The notes: generated from the letters alone by a model not told the origin. Positions 27,359-36,974 are shown, numbered from the stretch's first letter. The stretch is 64,000 nucleotides of DNA from Caryophanales bacterium (GCA_016282155.1 JAEEJY010000030.1:1-64000); one strand, 5' to 3'. Numbers and translations are program-made.

Positions 27359-28759
27359 ATGGAAGTAAAATCACACATTGAAGATAGTTTAGAAGAAAAA
27401 TTTAAATTAATTGAAAAAGAACGTTTAAGAAGAGAACATATAAATCATAAAGAAACATATGCTAAGTTAAATGATTATTTGTTTGACACTATTTATGGCC
27501 TAGGATATACAGCCGAGTCTTTCGAAATAGAAGAAAAAATAGCGGATATTGTTATCAAATATTTTTCTACGTTTAAGCTTAAAGAGTTTATTAATTTTCA
27601 CAGTTACAAAGGCCATCCAATGGGGACTCCTAGAGCTTATGATATTGTTCATGAAGTTTTAGAAAATATGGATGAAAATTTAGCAAAAATGCTAGATAAT
27701 TATCCAACATATAGTGAACTTGATGATATGTCATATGAAGAACTAGTTGAAATTTTATTTGATGAAGATGAAGAGTTTACTGAAGAACAATTTTGTATTC
27801 GTTATGTACTTATGAGAGAATATTATAGTTATAAAAAAATATTATTCACTCCTGAAAAATATGGAAGTTTCATAAATTTTGATGGTGAAGAAGAAGAGAA
27901 TATAAGTAGGTATTCTCCTTCTGATGATGTTATAAATATAATTGCAAGAAGAAATCTTTATGATGCTGGAGCGTTAATTCATGAGTTTGCTCATTATACA
28001 AATTACAATAATGCAGTTAGAACAAATACAAGTTCTTATTTTACGGAAAGTTTTTCGTTTGCATTTGAATTATATTTCATGCAATATTTAGAGGAAAATC
28101 ATCCAGAATATAAAAAGGAAAGTCAAGAAATAGCAAAATACTGTGCATATATTTGGTATCGTTATTCTCTTATAATGAAAACATTCTGCTATTTACTTAG
28201 AGCAAAAGAAAACGGAGAATGCATAAACTATAAACATATTGAAGGTCTAAAAGAATTTTATGATAATGACCCATATATATCTACAGTTATAGTTACAGAA
28301 GTAATTGCAATGTGTGATGGACTTTATAATAATATTTATTCAGCAAGACAGTATGATGTTGCAACAGCAGTATCAACTATCATGTTTGATCAATATCAAG
28401 GGAAAAATTTTGAAAATTTCCTTGAATTAAATGAAGCTTTACAAGATAAAAGTATTGAAGAAATATATAAGATTTTAGGAATAGTAAAAGGTAAAAAAGT
28501 ATTTAATGAGATTGATAAGGAAATACAAGATTCTGTTCTTTTTGATAAACTAAAAGAGGAATATAAAAAGGAACATCCAGGATGTTCTAAAATACCAACA
28601 AATGAAGAGTTATATGAAATGTATGAGATTAAATATAAAAAGAAACTTCTAGGTTCTCCTGATATTTCATATAGAAATGTTGATATTGATTTCACTGAAG
28701 TTGAGAAAAAATATGTAAAAACCATGAATAACATATTTGGTAAAAAATCAAAAAATTAA
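27359..28759 (+). CDS. M3-like zinc metallopeptidase, paralogue A
   Basis: 466 aa, no signal peptide. Zinc motif HEFAH at residues 208-212; a likely third ligand Glu230 lies in TESFSFAFELYF, matching the EAPSxxxExW segment of M3 (oligoendopeptidase F/thimet) enzymes. A pattern FELYFMQYLEENHPEY is shared with the next gene. The protein is shorter than M3 enzymes (about 600 aa), and its N-terminal 150 residues and C-terminal 80 residues have no recognised domain. Likely a cytosolic peptidase. It directly follows queA, with no clear ribosome site, and is co-transcribed with paralogue B. Confidence 0.7.
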   Translation: MEVKSHIEDSLEEKFKLIEKERLRREHINHKETYAKLNDYLFDTIYGLGYTAESFEIEEKIADIVIKYFSTFKLKEFINFHSYKGHPMGTPRAYDIVHEVLENMDENLAKMLDNYPTYSELDDMSYEELVEILFDEDEEFTEEQFCIRYVLMREYYSYKKILFTPEKYGSFINFDGEEEENISRYSPSDDVINIIARRNLYDAGALIHEFAHYTNYNNAVRTNTSSYFTESFSFAFELYFMQYLEENHPEYKKESQEIAKYCAYIWYRYSLIMKTFCYLLRAKENGECINYKHIEGLKEFYDNDPYISTVIVTEVIAMCDGLYNNIYSARQYDVATAVSTIMFDQYQGKNFENFLELNEALQDKSIEEIYKILGIVKGKKVFNEIDKEIQDSVLFDKLKEEYKKEHPGCSKIPTNEELYEMYEIKYKKKLLGSPDISYRNVDIDFTEVEKKYVKTMNNIFGKKSKN

Positions 28760-28777
28760 TTTGAATCGGGTGATATT

Positions 28778-29956
28778 ATGGCGGGAATTAAAACCAACTA
28801 TTTAAATTATTTAAAGAGTATTAAACAGTCATTAATAGATGCTGGTTATACTTCTTTTGATGCGGAAAGAATGAGTAATGAGTATTTAGTATATGATTAT
28901 ATTCTTAATCAAGAATCACTAGATGAAGATATAAAAAAACATGTTAAAGAAGAGAGTGTTGAAGAAGACAAGGATTATATTGCTAAGTTAGATGAAGATA
29001 TAATTAACTTTATGATTAATTGTAGTAAAGAAGCAACTGCTTCTTTAACAGAAGAATTACTACATGGAAGCAAATATAGTTACACTAAGAAGATTAATCC
29101 AAGCAAAACTTCGGAACTTGCTACTGAAGCTTTATATGCTTATAGCTATGAGCATTTTGAAAAATTAAATAAATTATTTGAGGAAGAAAGTGTTACTTTT
29201 ACAGATAAAGAAAGTTCTTATGATCCAAATAGTGACACAATAGAACTTCATGTGGCTACTGATATTGAAGCTCCATTTAGTTTGGTTCATGAATTTATTC
29301 ATTCGTTAACTTATGAAAATGTGGAAGCAGATTTAATTATTGAAGATTCTAATAATATTTTAGATCTATCTTTAGAAAAAGATAATAAAAGAAGTAGTAT
29401 GATGGAAGTTCCAAGTTATGCTTTTGAACACTATTTTACAGGATATTTATTAAAAAATCATAAAAGATATGCAGAAGATGTAAAAGAATATAATCGTATG
29501 CGTATTAGAAAAAGTTTGGATGCTGCTTTAATATTTAAGGTTTATAAAAGATTATATAATGACTCTTTAAATGGAGTTAAAATCGATGCCCGTAAAATAA
29601 ATGAAATATGTAATGATATGGTAGCTTTAGGATTAAATCCAGTTCATGTTGCTAAAATAATGGATGTCATTATTAAAATATTTAAGGATATAGATCTAGA
29701 TGCTGCTTTAGGAGCATCACCATACGAATCTTTATATACTCATGCTGTAAGTGATGTATTAGGATATTATTTATTCTATAAAGCAGTTGAAAATGATGAT
29801 AAATCTTACTTAGATACCATAACAAGTAATTTATTTAATATGAGTAAAGAAGATGTATTTGAATATCTTGGTTTAGTAAAGAATTCCAAAATAAATAAAG
29901 ATGCCATAAAAGAAATGCAAAAAGTATATATAAATAATATAAAAAAATTCTGGTAA
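28778..29956 (+). CDS. M3-like zinc metallopeptidase, paralogue B
   Basis: 392 aa, cytosolic. Zinc motif HEFIH (171-175) and a likely third ligand Glu210 in MMEVPSYAFEHYF, closely matching the M3 peptidase (E-x-PSQ-x-x-E) segment. It aligns with paralogue A over the region after HExxH (AFEHYFTGYLLKNHKRY versus AFELYFMQYLEENHPEY), and both end in a (E/S)(I/V)(Y/F)xxLG(I/L)-type helix. The ribosome site is GGGTGATATT. The gene lies between paralogue A and miaA in one operon. Substrate unknown. Confidence 0.7.
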   Translation: MAGIKTNYLNYLKSIKQSLIDAGYTSFDAERMSNEYLVYDYILNQESLDEDIKKHVKEESVEEDKDYIAKLDEDIINFMINCSKEATASLTEELLHGSKYSYTKKINPSKTSELATEALYAYSYEHFEKLNKLFEEESVTFTDKESSYDPNSDTIELHVATDIEAPFSLVHEFIHSLTYENVEADLIIEDSNNILDLSLEKDNKRSSMMEVPSYAFEHYFTGYLLKNHKRYAEDVKEYNRMRIRKSLDAALIFKVYKRLYNDSLNGVKIDARKINEICNDMVALGLNPVHVAKIMDVIIKIFKDIDLDAALGASPYESLYTHAVSDVLGYYLFYKAVENDDKSYLDTITSNLFNMSKEDVFEYLGLVKNSKINKDAIKEMQKVYINNIKKFW

Positions 29957-29969
29957 TAAGAGGGAAATA

Positions 29970-30854
29970 ATGAATAAGGTAATTGTAATATTAGGGCCTA
30001 CAGCGGTAGGTAAAACTAAAATGAGTGTCGAACTTGCTAAAAAACTTAATGGTGAAATAATTAATGCTGATTCAACCCAAGTATTTAAAACTTTAGATAT
30101 TGCAACAGCAAAAATTACCGAAGAAGAAAAAGAAGGAATAGTTCATCACTTATTTGATATTAAAGATGTTGAAGATTCTTATACTGTTTATGATTATCAA
30201 AAAGATTGTCGTAGGATGATTGATGATATTTTAAAAAGAGGAAAAACACCTATCTTAGTAGGTGGAACAGGCTTATATATAAAGGCTGCTTTATATAATT
30301 ATAATTTTGATGAAATAAGTGTACATAAAGATTATTCTAAGTACACAAATGATGAATTATATAATAAATTGCTTGCAATAGATCCTCATACAGAAATACA
30401 CAAAAATAATCGTAAAAGGGTAGAACATGCTTTAGATGTATATGAAGCAACAGGTAAGATAGTAGGACATGATAAATCAGATGAACTATTATATGACACA
30501 ATCTTTATTGGTTTAACAACAGATCGTAATGTTTTATATGAAAGAATTAATAAAAGGGTAGATGTAATGCTTGAAAATGGTTTATTAGATGAAGCTAAAA
30601 GAGTATATGATTCTAATATTCGTACTAAAGCAATTTTAACCCCAATTGGTTATAAAGAATTATTTCCATATTTTGCTAAGGAAAAATCCTTAGAGGAATG
30701 TTTAGATTTAATAAAACAAAATAGTCGTAAGTATGCTAAAAGACAATATACATGGTTTAATAATCAAATGAATGTAACATGGTTTAATGTTGATTTTAAT
30801 AATTTTAATAATACAATTACCGAAGTATATGATTATATAAAAAAGAGAAACTAA
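29970..30854 (+). CDS. miaA: tRNA dimethylallyltransferase MiaA
   Basis: 294 aa. Adds a dimethylallyl group to A37 of tRNAs reading UNN codons. Walker A GPTAVGKTKMS (8-18), NADSTQVFKTLDIATAK, HHLFDIKDVEDSYTVYDYQ, PILVGGTGLYIKA and RKYAKRQYTWF are all family hallmarks. It closes an operon that begins with queA, so two tRNA-modification genes flank two metallopeptidases. The stop codon overlaps that of the convergent rnj gene by four bases inside a shared terminator. Confidence 0.97.
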   Translation: MNKVIVILGPTAVGKTKMSVELAKKLNGEIINADSTQVFKTLDIATAKITEEEKEGIVHHLFDIKDVEDSYTVYDYQKDCRRMIDDILKRGKTPILVGGTGLYIKAALYNYNFDEISVHKDYSKYTNDELYNKLLAIDPHTEIHKNNRKRVEHALDVYEATGKIVGHDKSDELLYDTIFIGLTTDRNVLYERINKRVDVMLENGLLDEAKRVYDSNIRTKAILTPIGYKELFPYFAKEKSLEECLDLIKQNSRKYAKRQYTWFNNQMNVTWFNVDFNNFNNTITEVYDYIKKRN

Positions 30855-30872
30855 TTATTAGTTTCTCTTTTT
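30840..30872. terminator. bidirectional terminator of miaA and rnj
   Basis: AAAAAGAGAAACTAAT / ATTAGTTTCTCTTTTT, covering both stop codons. Confidence 0.9.
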
Positions 30873-32536
30873 ACATTCATAATTACGGGTAGAATTATAG
30901 GTTTTCTTCCAGTAGTATCAAATATATGTGTTGATAAATCATCAATAATTTGATTTTTTATTTCAGTATAATTGATATCTTTTGTTAATTTTGCGTTAAT
31001 TGCTTTTTTAGCAATTTCCTCTAATTCTTTAATCATGTCTAAGTTTTCATTTACTTGAACAAATCCTCTTGTTGTTATATTAGGGTTTGTAAGTAATTTA
31101 GCATTTGTTGTATCGACATTAGCAATAACAACAACAATACCATCATTAGCCATTATTTTTCTGTCTTTCATTACAGCATTAGATACGTCACCAATACGAT
31201 TACCATCAACGTAAACATCACCGGCTTGAACAAATCCTGAACGAGTTATTTTACCTTTGTATAAAGATAAGACATCTCCGTTACCTAGAATAAATGTATT
31301 TTCTCTAGGTATACCACATTCAACTGCGATATCTGCATGTGCTTTTAACATACGATATTCACCATGGAATGGCATAAAATATTTTGGATTTATAAGACGC
31401 ATCATAAGTTTTAATTCTTCTTTATTACCGTGTCCACTAGTATGGATATCAGATAAGGATGTATTAGTATAAACTTTAACTCCTTTTAAATATAATTTAT
31501 TAATTGTTCTTGAAATACTAACCGCATTACCTGGGATAGCACTTGAAGAGAATATAACTATATCATCAGAGTGTAATTTAATTTGTTTATGTGATCCATT
31601 AGCTATTCTTGATAAAGCTGCTAAAGGTTCACCTTGTGATCCTGTACATAATAAACATACTTCACTAGGAGGAAGTTGATTTGCTTCTTCTGGAGTAACA
31701 AAGATTTCTTTATTTTTGATATATCCACCTTCGATAGATATTTCTAAGTTATTTTCCATTGAACGTCCGAAAGTCGCAATTTTTCTTCCCATTTTTTTAC
31801 ATGTGTCAACGATATGTTTTAATCTATAAATATTAGATGCAAAAGTCGCTATAATAATACGACTATCTTTATGTTTAATAAATACTTCTTTTAAAGCTTC
31901 ATCGACTTTTGATTCACTAATTGAAAAACCTTCATTTAAGGCATTAGTTGAATCAGACATTAATAAAGCTACTCCTTCTTTACCAATCTTAGCCATTTTA
32001 TATAAGTTTGACATTGGACCGATTGGAGTTAAATCAAATTTAAAGTCTCCTGTAGTAACAATATTACCATTTGGTGTATGAATACACATACCGTGTGAAT
32101 CAGGAATAGAGTGGGTTGTTCTAAAGAATTCCACACTAATATTTTTAAATTTAACTACTGTATCTTCATTATAAACATATAAGTTTTTATATTGAATATT
32201 TCTTTCATCTAATTTTTTTCTAATTAAACCGACTGCTTGATTTGGGGCATATATTACAGGAATATTAACTTGTGTAAGTAAAAAAGGTATTCCTCCAATA
32301 TGATCTTCATGCCCGTGTGTAATAAAAAGACCTTTTATTTTATTTTCATTTTTCTTTAAAAAAGTAAAATCTGGAATTACATAATCAATTCCCATTAATT
32401 CTCCTTGCGGAAAGATAATTCCCGCATCCGTAATAACTATTTCATTTCCGTGCATTACACAATACATATTTTTACCGACTTCACCTAAGCCACCTAAAGC
32501 AAATATCTTTGTATCTGCACCTTCAAAAAATTTCAT
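30851..32536 (-). CDS. rnjA: ribonuclease J
   Basis: 561 aa. RNA exo/endonuclease of the metallo-beta-lactamase/beta-CASP class, central to 5' rRNA and mRNA processing in Firmicutes. The MBL motif HGHEDHIGG (residues 74-82) is intact, with SHGMCIHTPNGNIVTTGDFKFD, the beta-CASP LMSDSTNA...SES, CTGSQGEPLAALSRIA and ...HTSGHGNKEEL, PKYFMPFHGEYRML, and a C-terminal domain. Only one copy is visible here; it might correspond to rnjA or rnjB. It is monocistronic with its own promoter. Confidence 0.96.
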   Translation of the reverse strand: MKFFEGADTKIFALGGLGEVGKNMYCVMHGNEIVITDAGIIFPQGELMGIDYVIPDFTFLKKNENKIKGLFITHGHEDHIGGIPFLLTQVNIPVIYAPNQAVGLIRKKLDERNIQYKNLYVYNEDTVVKFKNISVEFFRTTHSIPDSHGMCIHTPNGNIVTTGDFKFDLTPIGPMSNLYKMAKIGKEGVALLMSDSTNALNEGFSISESKVDEALKEVFIKHKDSRIIIATFASNIYRLKHIVDTCKKMGRKIATFGRSMENNLEISIEGGYIKNKEIFVTPEEANQLPPSEVCLLCTGSQGEPLAALSRIANGSHKQIKLHSDDIVIFSSSAIPGNAVSISRTINKLYLKGVKVYTNTSLSDIHTSGHGNKEELKLMMRLINPKYFMPFHGEYRMLKAHADIAVECGIPRENTFILGNGDVLSLYKGKITRSGFVQAGDVYVDGNRIGDVSNAVMKDRKIMANDGIVVVIANVDTTNAKLLTNPNITTRGFVQVNENLDMIKELEEIAKKAINAKLTKDINYTEIKNQIIDDLSTHIFDTTGRKPIILPVIMNVKRETNN

Positions 32537-32577
32537 AATATCTCCTTTCTTTTTGAATTTGAAAAATTAACTATATA

Positions 32578-32606
32578 ATTATAACTTTTTTTTGCCGTTT
32601 TGTCTA
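32578..32606 (-). promoter_or_regulatory. likely rnj promoter
   Basis: Minus strand: TAGACA (32606-32601), 17-bp spacer, TATATT (32583-32578). Confidence 0.5.
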
Positions 32607-32624
32607 GTTCTAGGAATAAGAGTA

Positions 32625-32633
32625 TGTTATAAT
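32625..32633 (+). promoter_or_regulatory. extended -10 promoter
   Basis: TG-T-TATAAT, 21 bases before the ATG at 32655. Confidence 0.5.
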
Positions 32634-32654
32634 TTATTTAGGATAGGTGATTAT

Positions 32655-33668
32655 ATGACAGATATTATAAATGTAAGACAACTAATAAAAACTATCATAC
32701 TTATCATAGTATTACTAACCTTATATTTTATTTTAGCGGGTGTAATAGCGCCTAAAGAACATAAAAGTTTTCAAAATAAAGTAACTAAATTAGAAAATAA
32801 GATTGTTGATATATGTAAAAATAATAATGTAGAAGGTAATCCACATATTGAAAATTATCATATTGATAATGGATTACTATATGATGACAATAAAGATTTT
32901 ATCGGTGAATATAAAGATATTAATGGAAAAATAGTAGTTAATAAAAACTGTGATTTAACTTTTAATTTATATAATAAAAATTTAAAAGCTACTAAAACTC
33001 CAGGAAGTTTATTTATTGTTAAAGAAAGAAAAAAAGTAAAAAGTTGTACTTATAATAATGAATTAGAAGTAGGAACAGAAGTTACTTGTAATAATAATGT
33101 ATTTAATGTCATTGGTTTAAATGGTGACTCTGTTAAATTATTAAGCACCTATAATTTAAATAATAATAAACAAGATATAAAAGACAAGGAAATAACAAGT
33201 ATTAATCCTGTAGTTTTCGATGAAATTAATAACCGTAGTAATACAAACAGTACATACTGCGATAAACCTTTAAATGGCTGTAATGTCTATAGTAAGATAG
33301 ATGGTGAATTTACTAACGGTAAGCTAAAGGGTACTGTTAATGAAGTGTCTTCTATTAAATATCTAGTAGATCAGTATGCGATTACTTTAGGATTTGAAAA
33401 TAAATTAGTAAGCGCTAATTTAATTACTAAAGAAGACTTAATAAATTTAGGCTGTGATATTAAAAATAAAACTTGTCTAGATAGTAAATATCCATTTATC
33501 TATAGTTCAACATATTGGACAAGTTCGTACTATGGTGGATCTAGTATTTTAGTATATCGTGTTCAAAGTGATGGTAAGATAAATACTAGTAATGCTAATG
33601 ATAATGATACAACGGGTTTAAGACCTGTTATAACAGTAACAAAAGATTTATTAATAAAGAAAAAATAA
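32655..33668 (+). CDS. membrane-anchored extracytoplasmic protein with a C-terminal 'GLRPVI'-type domain
   Basis: 337 aa from ATG 32655, chosen for the AGGTGATTAT ribosome site; an earlier in-frame start at 32592 has none and covers the promoter. One N-terminal membrane helix (about 13-33) is followed by an outside region with several cysteines. The C-terminal part (YWTSSYYGG ... YRVQSDGKI ... TTGLRPVITV) matches a fold seen at the end of many Firmicutes surface proteins and pseudopilin-like proteins, often listed as DUF6273-like. The role is unknown. Monocistronic. Confidence 0.7.
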   Translation: MTDIINVRQLIKTIILIIVLLTLYFILAGVIAPKEHKSFQNKVTKLENKIVDICKNNNVEGNPHIENYHIDNGLLYDDNKDFIGEYKDINGKIVVNKNCDLTFNLYNKNLKATKTPGSLFIVKERKKVKSCTYNNELEVGTEVTCNNNVFNVIGLNGDSVKLLSTYNLNNNKQDIKDKEITSINPVVFDEINNRSNTNSTYCDKPLNGCNVYSKIDGEFTNGKLKGTVNEVSSIKYLVDQYAITLGFENKLVSANLITKEDLINLGCDIKNKTCLDSKYPFIYSSTYWTSSYYGGSSILVYRVQSDGKINTSNANDNDTTGLRPVITVTKDLLIKKK

Positions 33669-33690
33669 CTTACTAATTGTAAGTTTTTTT
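33667..33690 (+). terminator. terminator
   Basis: AACTTAC / GTAAGTT with TAATT loop and T tract. Confidence 0.75.
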
Positions 33691-33744
33691 CTATTATTTT
33701 TATAAAAAATAGTGTATAATTGTTATTAGGTAGAGAAGGTGAAC

Positions 33745-34734
33745 ATGATGGGTTTATTTGATAAATTTAAGAATCTTTTCGCAAGTAAGGAAAATAAAGA
33801 AGAAAAAGAAATTGTTGAGTCATATGAGACTGGTTTAGAAAAAACAAGAAATGTTTTTTCAAATAAATTAAATATTCTAAATAGTAAATATAAAAAAGTA
33901 AGTGAAGAATATTTTGAAGAGCTAGAAGAAATTTTAATAATGGCGGATATTGGTGTTGAAACTGTTATGAATTTCATTGATAAATTAAAGGCAAGAGTAA
34001 AAAAAGAACATATTGAAAATAGTGAAGAATTAAAAGAGATAATCGTTGATGAAATGTTCATTATTTATGTTAATAACGAGGTTTTAGTAAATAAAATTAA
34101 TTTTGCAAGTGAAGGCCCAACTGTAGTATTATTTGTTGGTGTTAATGGCGCTGGTAAAACTACAACTATTGGGAAACTTGCTTACAAATTAAAAAAAGAA
34201 GGCAAGAAAGTAATACTAATAGCTGGTGATACTTTCCGTGCTGGAGCTGTTGAACAAATTGAAGAATGGGGAAAAAGAGTAGATGTTCCAGTAATTAGTA
34301 AAGAATCAAATGATGCTGCAAGTGTTATTTATGAAGGCTTAGAAAAAGCAAAAGAAGAAAAATATGATGTAGTATTAATTGATACTGCCGGTCGTTTACA
34401 AAATAAAGATAATTTAATGCGTGAACTTGAAAAAATTAACAAAGTAATAGGTAATATTATACCTAATGCCCCTCATGAAACATTACTTGTTATTGATGCT
34501 ACTACCGGTCAAAATGGTATAAGTCAAGCAAAGAGTTTTAAAGAAATAACTAATATAACAGGTATTGTTTTATCAAAACTTGATGGAACAGCTAAAGGTG
34601 GTATTGTTTTAGCAATCAAAGAAGCTGTTAATATTCCGGTTAAGTTTGTAGGTATGGGTGAAAAGTTAGAAGACTTAAGAGTATTTGATATTGAAAAATA
34701 TATCTATGGTTTATTTAAAGATTTAAGTGAGTAG
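33745..34734 (+). CDS. ftsY: SRP receptor FtsY
   Basis: 329 aa. Membrane-associated GTPase that receives the SRP-ribosome complex. A short N-terminal helix (MGLFDKFKNLF) gives membrane contact; the acidic A domain is reduced to about 20 residues. The NG domain shows GVNGAGKTTTIGK, DTFRAGAVEQ, DTAGRLQNK, DATTGQNG and SKLDGTAKGG. Start candidates are ATG 33745 and 33748 (GTG 33739 is too close to AGAAGGTG); the choice changes one or two residues. ylxM follows after 8 bases, so SRP receptor and the SRP-associated HTH protein are co-expressed. Confidence 0.97.
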   Translation: MMGLFDKFKNLFASKENKEEKEIVESYETGLEKTRNVFSNKLNILNSKYKKVSEEYFEELEEILIMADIGVETVMNFIDKLKARVKKEHIENSEELKEIIVDEMFIIYVNNEVLVNKINFASEGPTVVLFVGVNGAGKTTTIGKLAYKLKKEGKKVILIAGDTFRAGAVEQIEEWGKRVDVPVISKESNDAASVIYEGLEKAKEEKYDVVLIDTAGRLQNKDNLMRELEKINKVIGNIIPNAPHETLLVIDATTGQNGISQAKSFKEITNITGIVLSKLDGTAKGGIVLAIKEAVNIPVKFVGMGEKLEDLRVFDIEKYIYGLFKDLSE

Positions 34735-34742
34735 GTGTTTGT

Positions 34743-35033
34743 ATGGATAAAGAAATATATTTATCAGCATTATATGACTACTATAGTCCATTATTAACTG
34801 ATAAACAAAAGAATTATTTTGAAGATTATTATTTTAATAATTTTAGTTTAGCTGAGATCGCAGAAAATAATAATACAAGTAGAAATGCTATTCATAAACA
34901 AGTAAAAGAGACAGAAAATAAACTATTAGATTATGAAGATAAATTAAAATTATATCGTCGTGCTAGTGAAATCGAAGAAATAATTAAAGATTTAGATGAA
35001 GAAATAAAAGAACAAATAGAAGAATTAATATAG
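34743..35033 (+). CDS. ylxM: SRP-associated HTH protein YlxM (UPF0122)
   Basis: 96 aa. The helix-turn-helix region (YYFNNFSLAEIAENNNTSRNAIHKQVKETE, about 28-57) is the YlxM signature; a coiled-coil tail follows. YlxM normally sits beside ffh and modulates the SRP pathway in streptococci. Here it is moved to ftsY, while ffh is 23 kb upstream. It starts 8 bases after ftsY. Confidence 0.93.
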   Translation: MDKEIYLSALYDYYSPLLTDKQKNYFEDYYFNNFSLAEIAENNNTSRNAIHKQVKETENKLLDYEDKLKLYRRASEIEEIIKDLDEEIKEQIEELI

Positions 35034-35042
35034 GGTGATAAT

Positions 35043-36803
35043 ATGTTTGGTAAAATAGTGTATCTAGCTAATAATGTAGCGCATATTGAGATTCCAGAAG
35101 GAACTCCAGTACATGAAAATTTAATGAATATGCACGTTGTCTTTGAAGATGCTAATAAGAAAATATTAGGAGAAGTTGAAGACATTGATGCTAAATTAGT
35201 TAAAGTTCGTTTCTTAGGTGAAATAGTAGGTAATAAATTTGTAGGTGGTGTAATTAGAAAACCAACATTACAAGCTAAATTACGTATTGTAACTAAAGAA
35301 GAACTTGCACTAATCGTAGGCGATAATTCACCATCTAGTATGATTTTAGGTAAATCTCCACTATATGATGATTGTGTTATTCGTATGGATATAAATGATA
35401 TATTTAGTAATCATATGGCAATATTTGGTAATACCGGTAGTGGTAAATCTTGTGGTGTAGCTCGTTTACTACAAAATGTATTTAGTAATCCTAATTTTAT
35501 GCCATATAAAGCTAGTTTCTTTATCTTTGATGCTTACGGTGAATACCATAATGCATTTAGCGAAATAAACAGAATTAACCCTAATTATAATTTTAAATAC
35601 TATACAACAAATCCTAATGATCCGGAACATCTTTTACGTATACCACTTTGGTTATTAGATAAAGATGATTTTGCATTATTATTAGAAGCAGAAACACATA
35701 CGCAACTTACAATTATTGAAACAATGTTAAAATTTGTATCAATCTTTGTTAGTGATGATGATGTATCAAGAAGATACTGTAATCACATTATTGCAAAAGC
35801 TTTAATGGCAATCTTATTTACTAACCAAACTTGTGCTAGTAAGAAAAATGATGTATATGCCGTAATTGATGCTTGTTCAACAGAACAGTTTAATCTTGAA
35901 GCAGAAGTTCAAGGAGTAGGGTATAAAAGAAAGTTTAGAGAATTATTTGTTATTGATTCAGCCGGTCAATTTCCTGAAAGTAATTTAATGGTTGAATACA
36001 TAACTTCCTTTATTGATGAAACATTAGATAAATATGAAGTTGCTAGTACAAAATATTATACTTTAGATGATTTAGAGAAAGCCTTAGCATTTACTTTAAT
36101 AAGTGAAGGTTTACTAAAAAATGAAAAAATGTATAATGAAGCAGTTACATTAAAAGTAAGACTTCATGAATTAGCAGTCGGTGAAAATAGAGGATTCTTT
36201 AATTTCCCACAATATATATCATTGAAAGATTATATTGCGATGTTAATAAGTGTTAATGGAAATAGAAAAGCTCAAATAATTAACTTTAACTTAGAAGAAA
36301 TAGATGATTCTTTTGCGAAGACTTTAACAAAAATATATTCAAAAATGTTATTTACTTTCACAAAGGGATTACAAGTAAGAGCGTCTATCCCATTCCATAT
36401 TTATCTTGAAGAATCACATAGATATGTTCAAAGTGATTCTGATAAATTCTTACTTGGATATAATATCTTTGAAAGAATCGCTAAAGAAGGACGTAAATAT
36501 GGTCTTATGTTAGATTTAATTAGTCAAAGACCGGTAGAATTATCAGATACCGTTATATCACAATGTAGTAACTTCTTAATATTTAAAATGAACCATCCTC
36601 GTGACCTAGAATATATTGCGAAGATGCTTCCAAATATTAGTGCAGAAATTGTTGAGATGCAAAAGTCTTTACAACCAGGTACTTGTGTAGCTTTTGGTAA
36701 AGCATTTAAAGTTCCTATGATTGTAAAAATGGATATGCCAAATCCAGCACCATCAAGTAGTAACTGTGATATCTTTAGTACATGGCAAGTTAATAGACAA
36801 TAA
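35043..36803 (+). CDS. HerA-like DUF87 ATPase
   Basis: 586 aa. The order is an N-terminal HAS-barrel-like beta domain (IVYLANNVAHIEI...VRFLGEIVGNKFVGGVIRKP, 1-85) and a HerA/FtsK-type ATPase with Walker A GNTGSGKSCGV (about 130-140), Walker B-like FIFDAYGEYH and late motifs (LEESHRYV; RKYGLMLDLISQRP). HerA hexamers pump DNA, usually with the NurA nuclease in archaea; bacterial homologues often lie in defence islands. Here it follows ylxM by 9 bases, and no nurA or SIR2/DUF4297-type partner is adjacent, so a housekeeping role is as likely as a defence role. Confidence 0.85.
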   Translation: MFGKIVYLANNVAHIEIPEGTPVHENLMNMHVVFEDANKKILGEVEDIDAKLVKVRFLGEIVGNKFVGGVIRKPTLQAKLRIVTKEELALIVGDNSPSSMILGKSPLYDDCVIRMDINDIFSNHMAIFGNTGSGKSCGVARLLQNVFSNPNFMPYKASFFIFDAYGEYHNAFSEINRINPNYNFKYYTTNPNDPEHLLRIPLWLLDKDDFALLLEAETHTQLTIIETMLKFVSIFVSDDDVSRRYCNHIIAKALMAILFTNQTCASKKNDVYAVIDACSTEQFNLEAEVQGVGYKRKFRELFVIDSAGQFPESNLMVEYITSFIDETLDKYEVASTKYYTLDDLEKALAFTLISEGLLKNEKMYNEAVTLKVRLHELAVGENRGFFNFPQYISLKDYIAMLISVNGNRKAQIINFNLEEIDDSFAKTLTKIYSKMLFTFTKGLQVRASIPFHIYLEESHRYVQSDSDKFLLGYNIFERIAKEGRKYGLMLDLISQRPVELSDTVISQCSNFLIFKMNHPRDLEYIAKMLPNISAEIVEMQKSLQPGTCVAFGKAFKVPMIVKMDMPNPAPSSSNCDIFSTWQVNRQ

Positions 36804-36829
36804 AAATACCTTCGGGTATTTTTTATTTT
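36802..36829 (+). terminator. terminator with UUCG tetraloop
   Basis: AAAAATACC TTCG GGTATTTTT followed by T tract. Confidence 0.92.
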
Positions 36830-36843
36830 TCATAAAAAATATA

Positions 36844-36871
36844 TTGTATTTTTATATATTTATGTTATAAT
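36844..36871 (+). promoter_or_regulatory. tRNA-Lys promoter
   Basis: TTGTAT (36844-36849), 16-bp spacer, TATAAT (36866-36871) with extended TG. Confidence 0.75.
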
Positions 36872-36888
36872 GAAAGAGCAGTTGATAA

Positions 36889-36964
36889 GTCTCCGTAGCT
36901 CAGCTGGTAGAGCAACTGACTCTTAATCAGTGGGTCCAGGGTTCGAATCCCTGCGGGGACACCA
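36889..36964 (+). tRNA. tRNA-Lys (CTT)
   Basis: 76 nt with encoded CCA. Acceptor GTCTCCG pairs with CGGGGAC; the anticodon loop CTCTTAA gives CTT, reading AAG. The GGTTCGAATCC T arm is standard. Confidence 0.96.
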
Positions 36965-36974
36965 ATTAGTATTA

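Noticed and set aside
33726-34061. Minus-strand Ser/Phe-rich frame opposite ftsY
   Set aside because: Shadow of ftsY; composition is that of an antisense frame and no ribosome site was seen.
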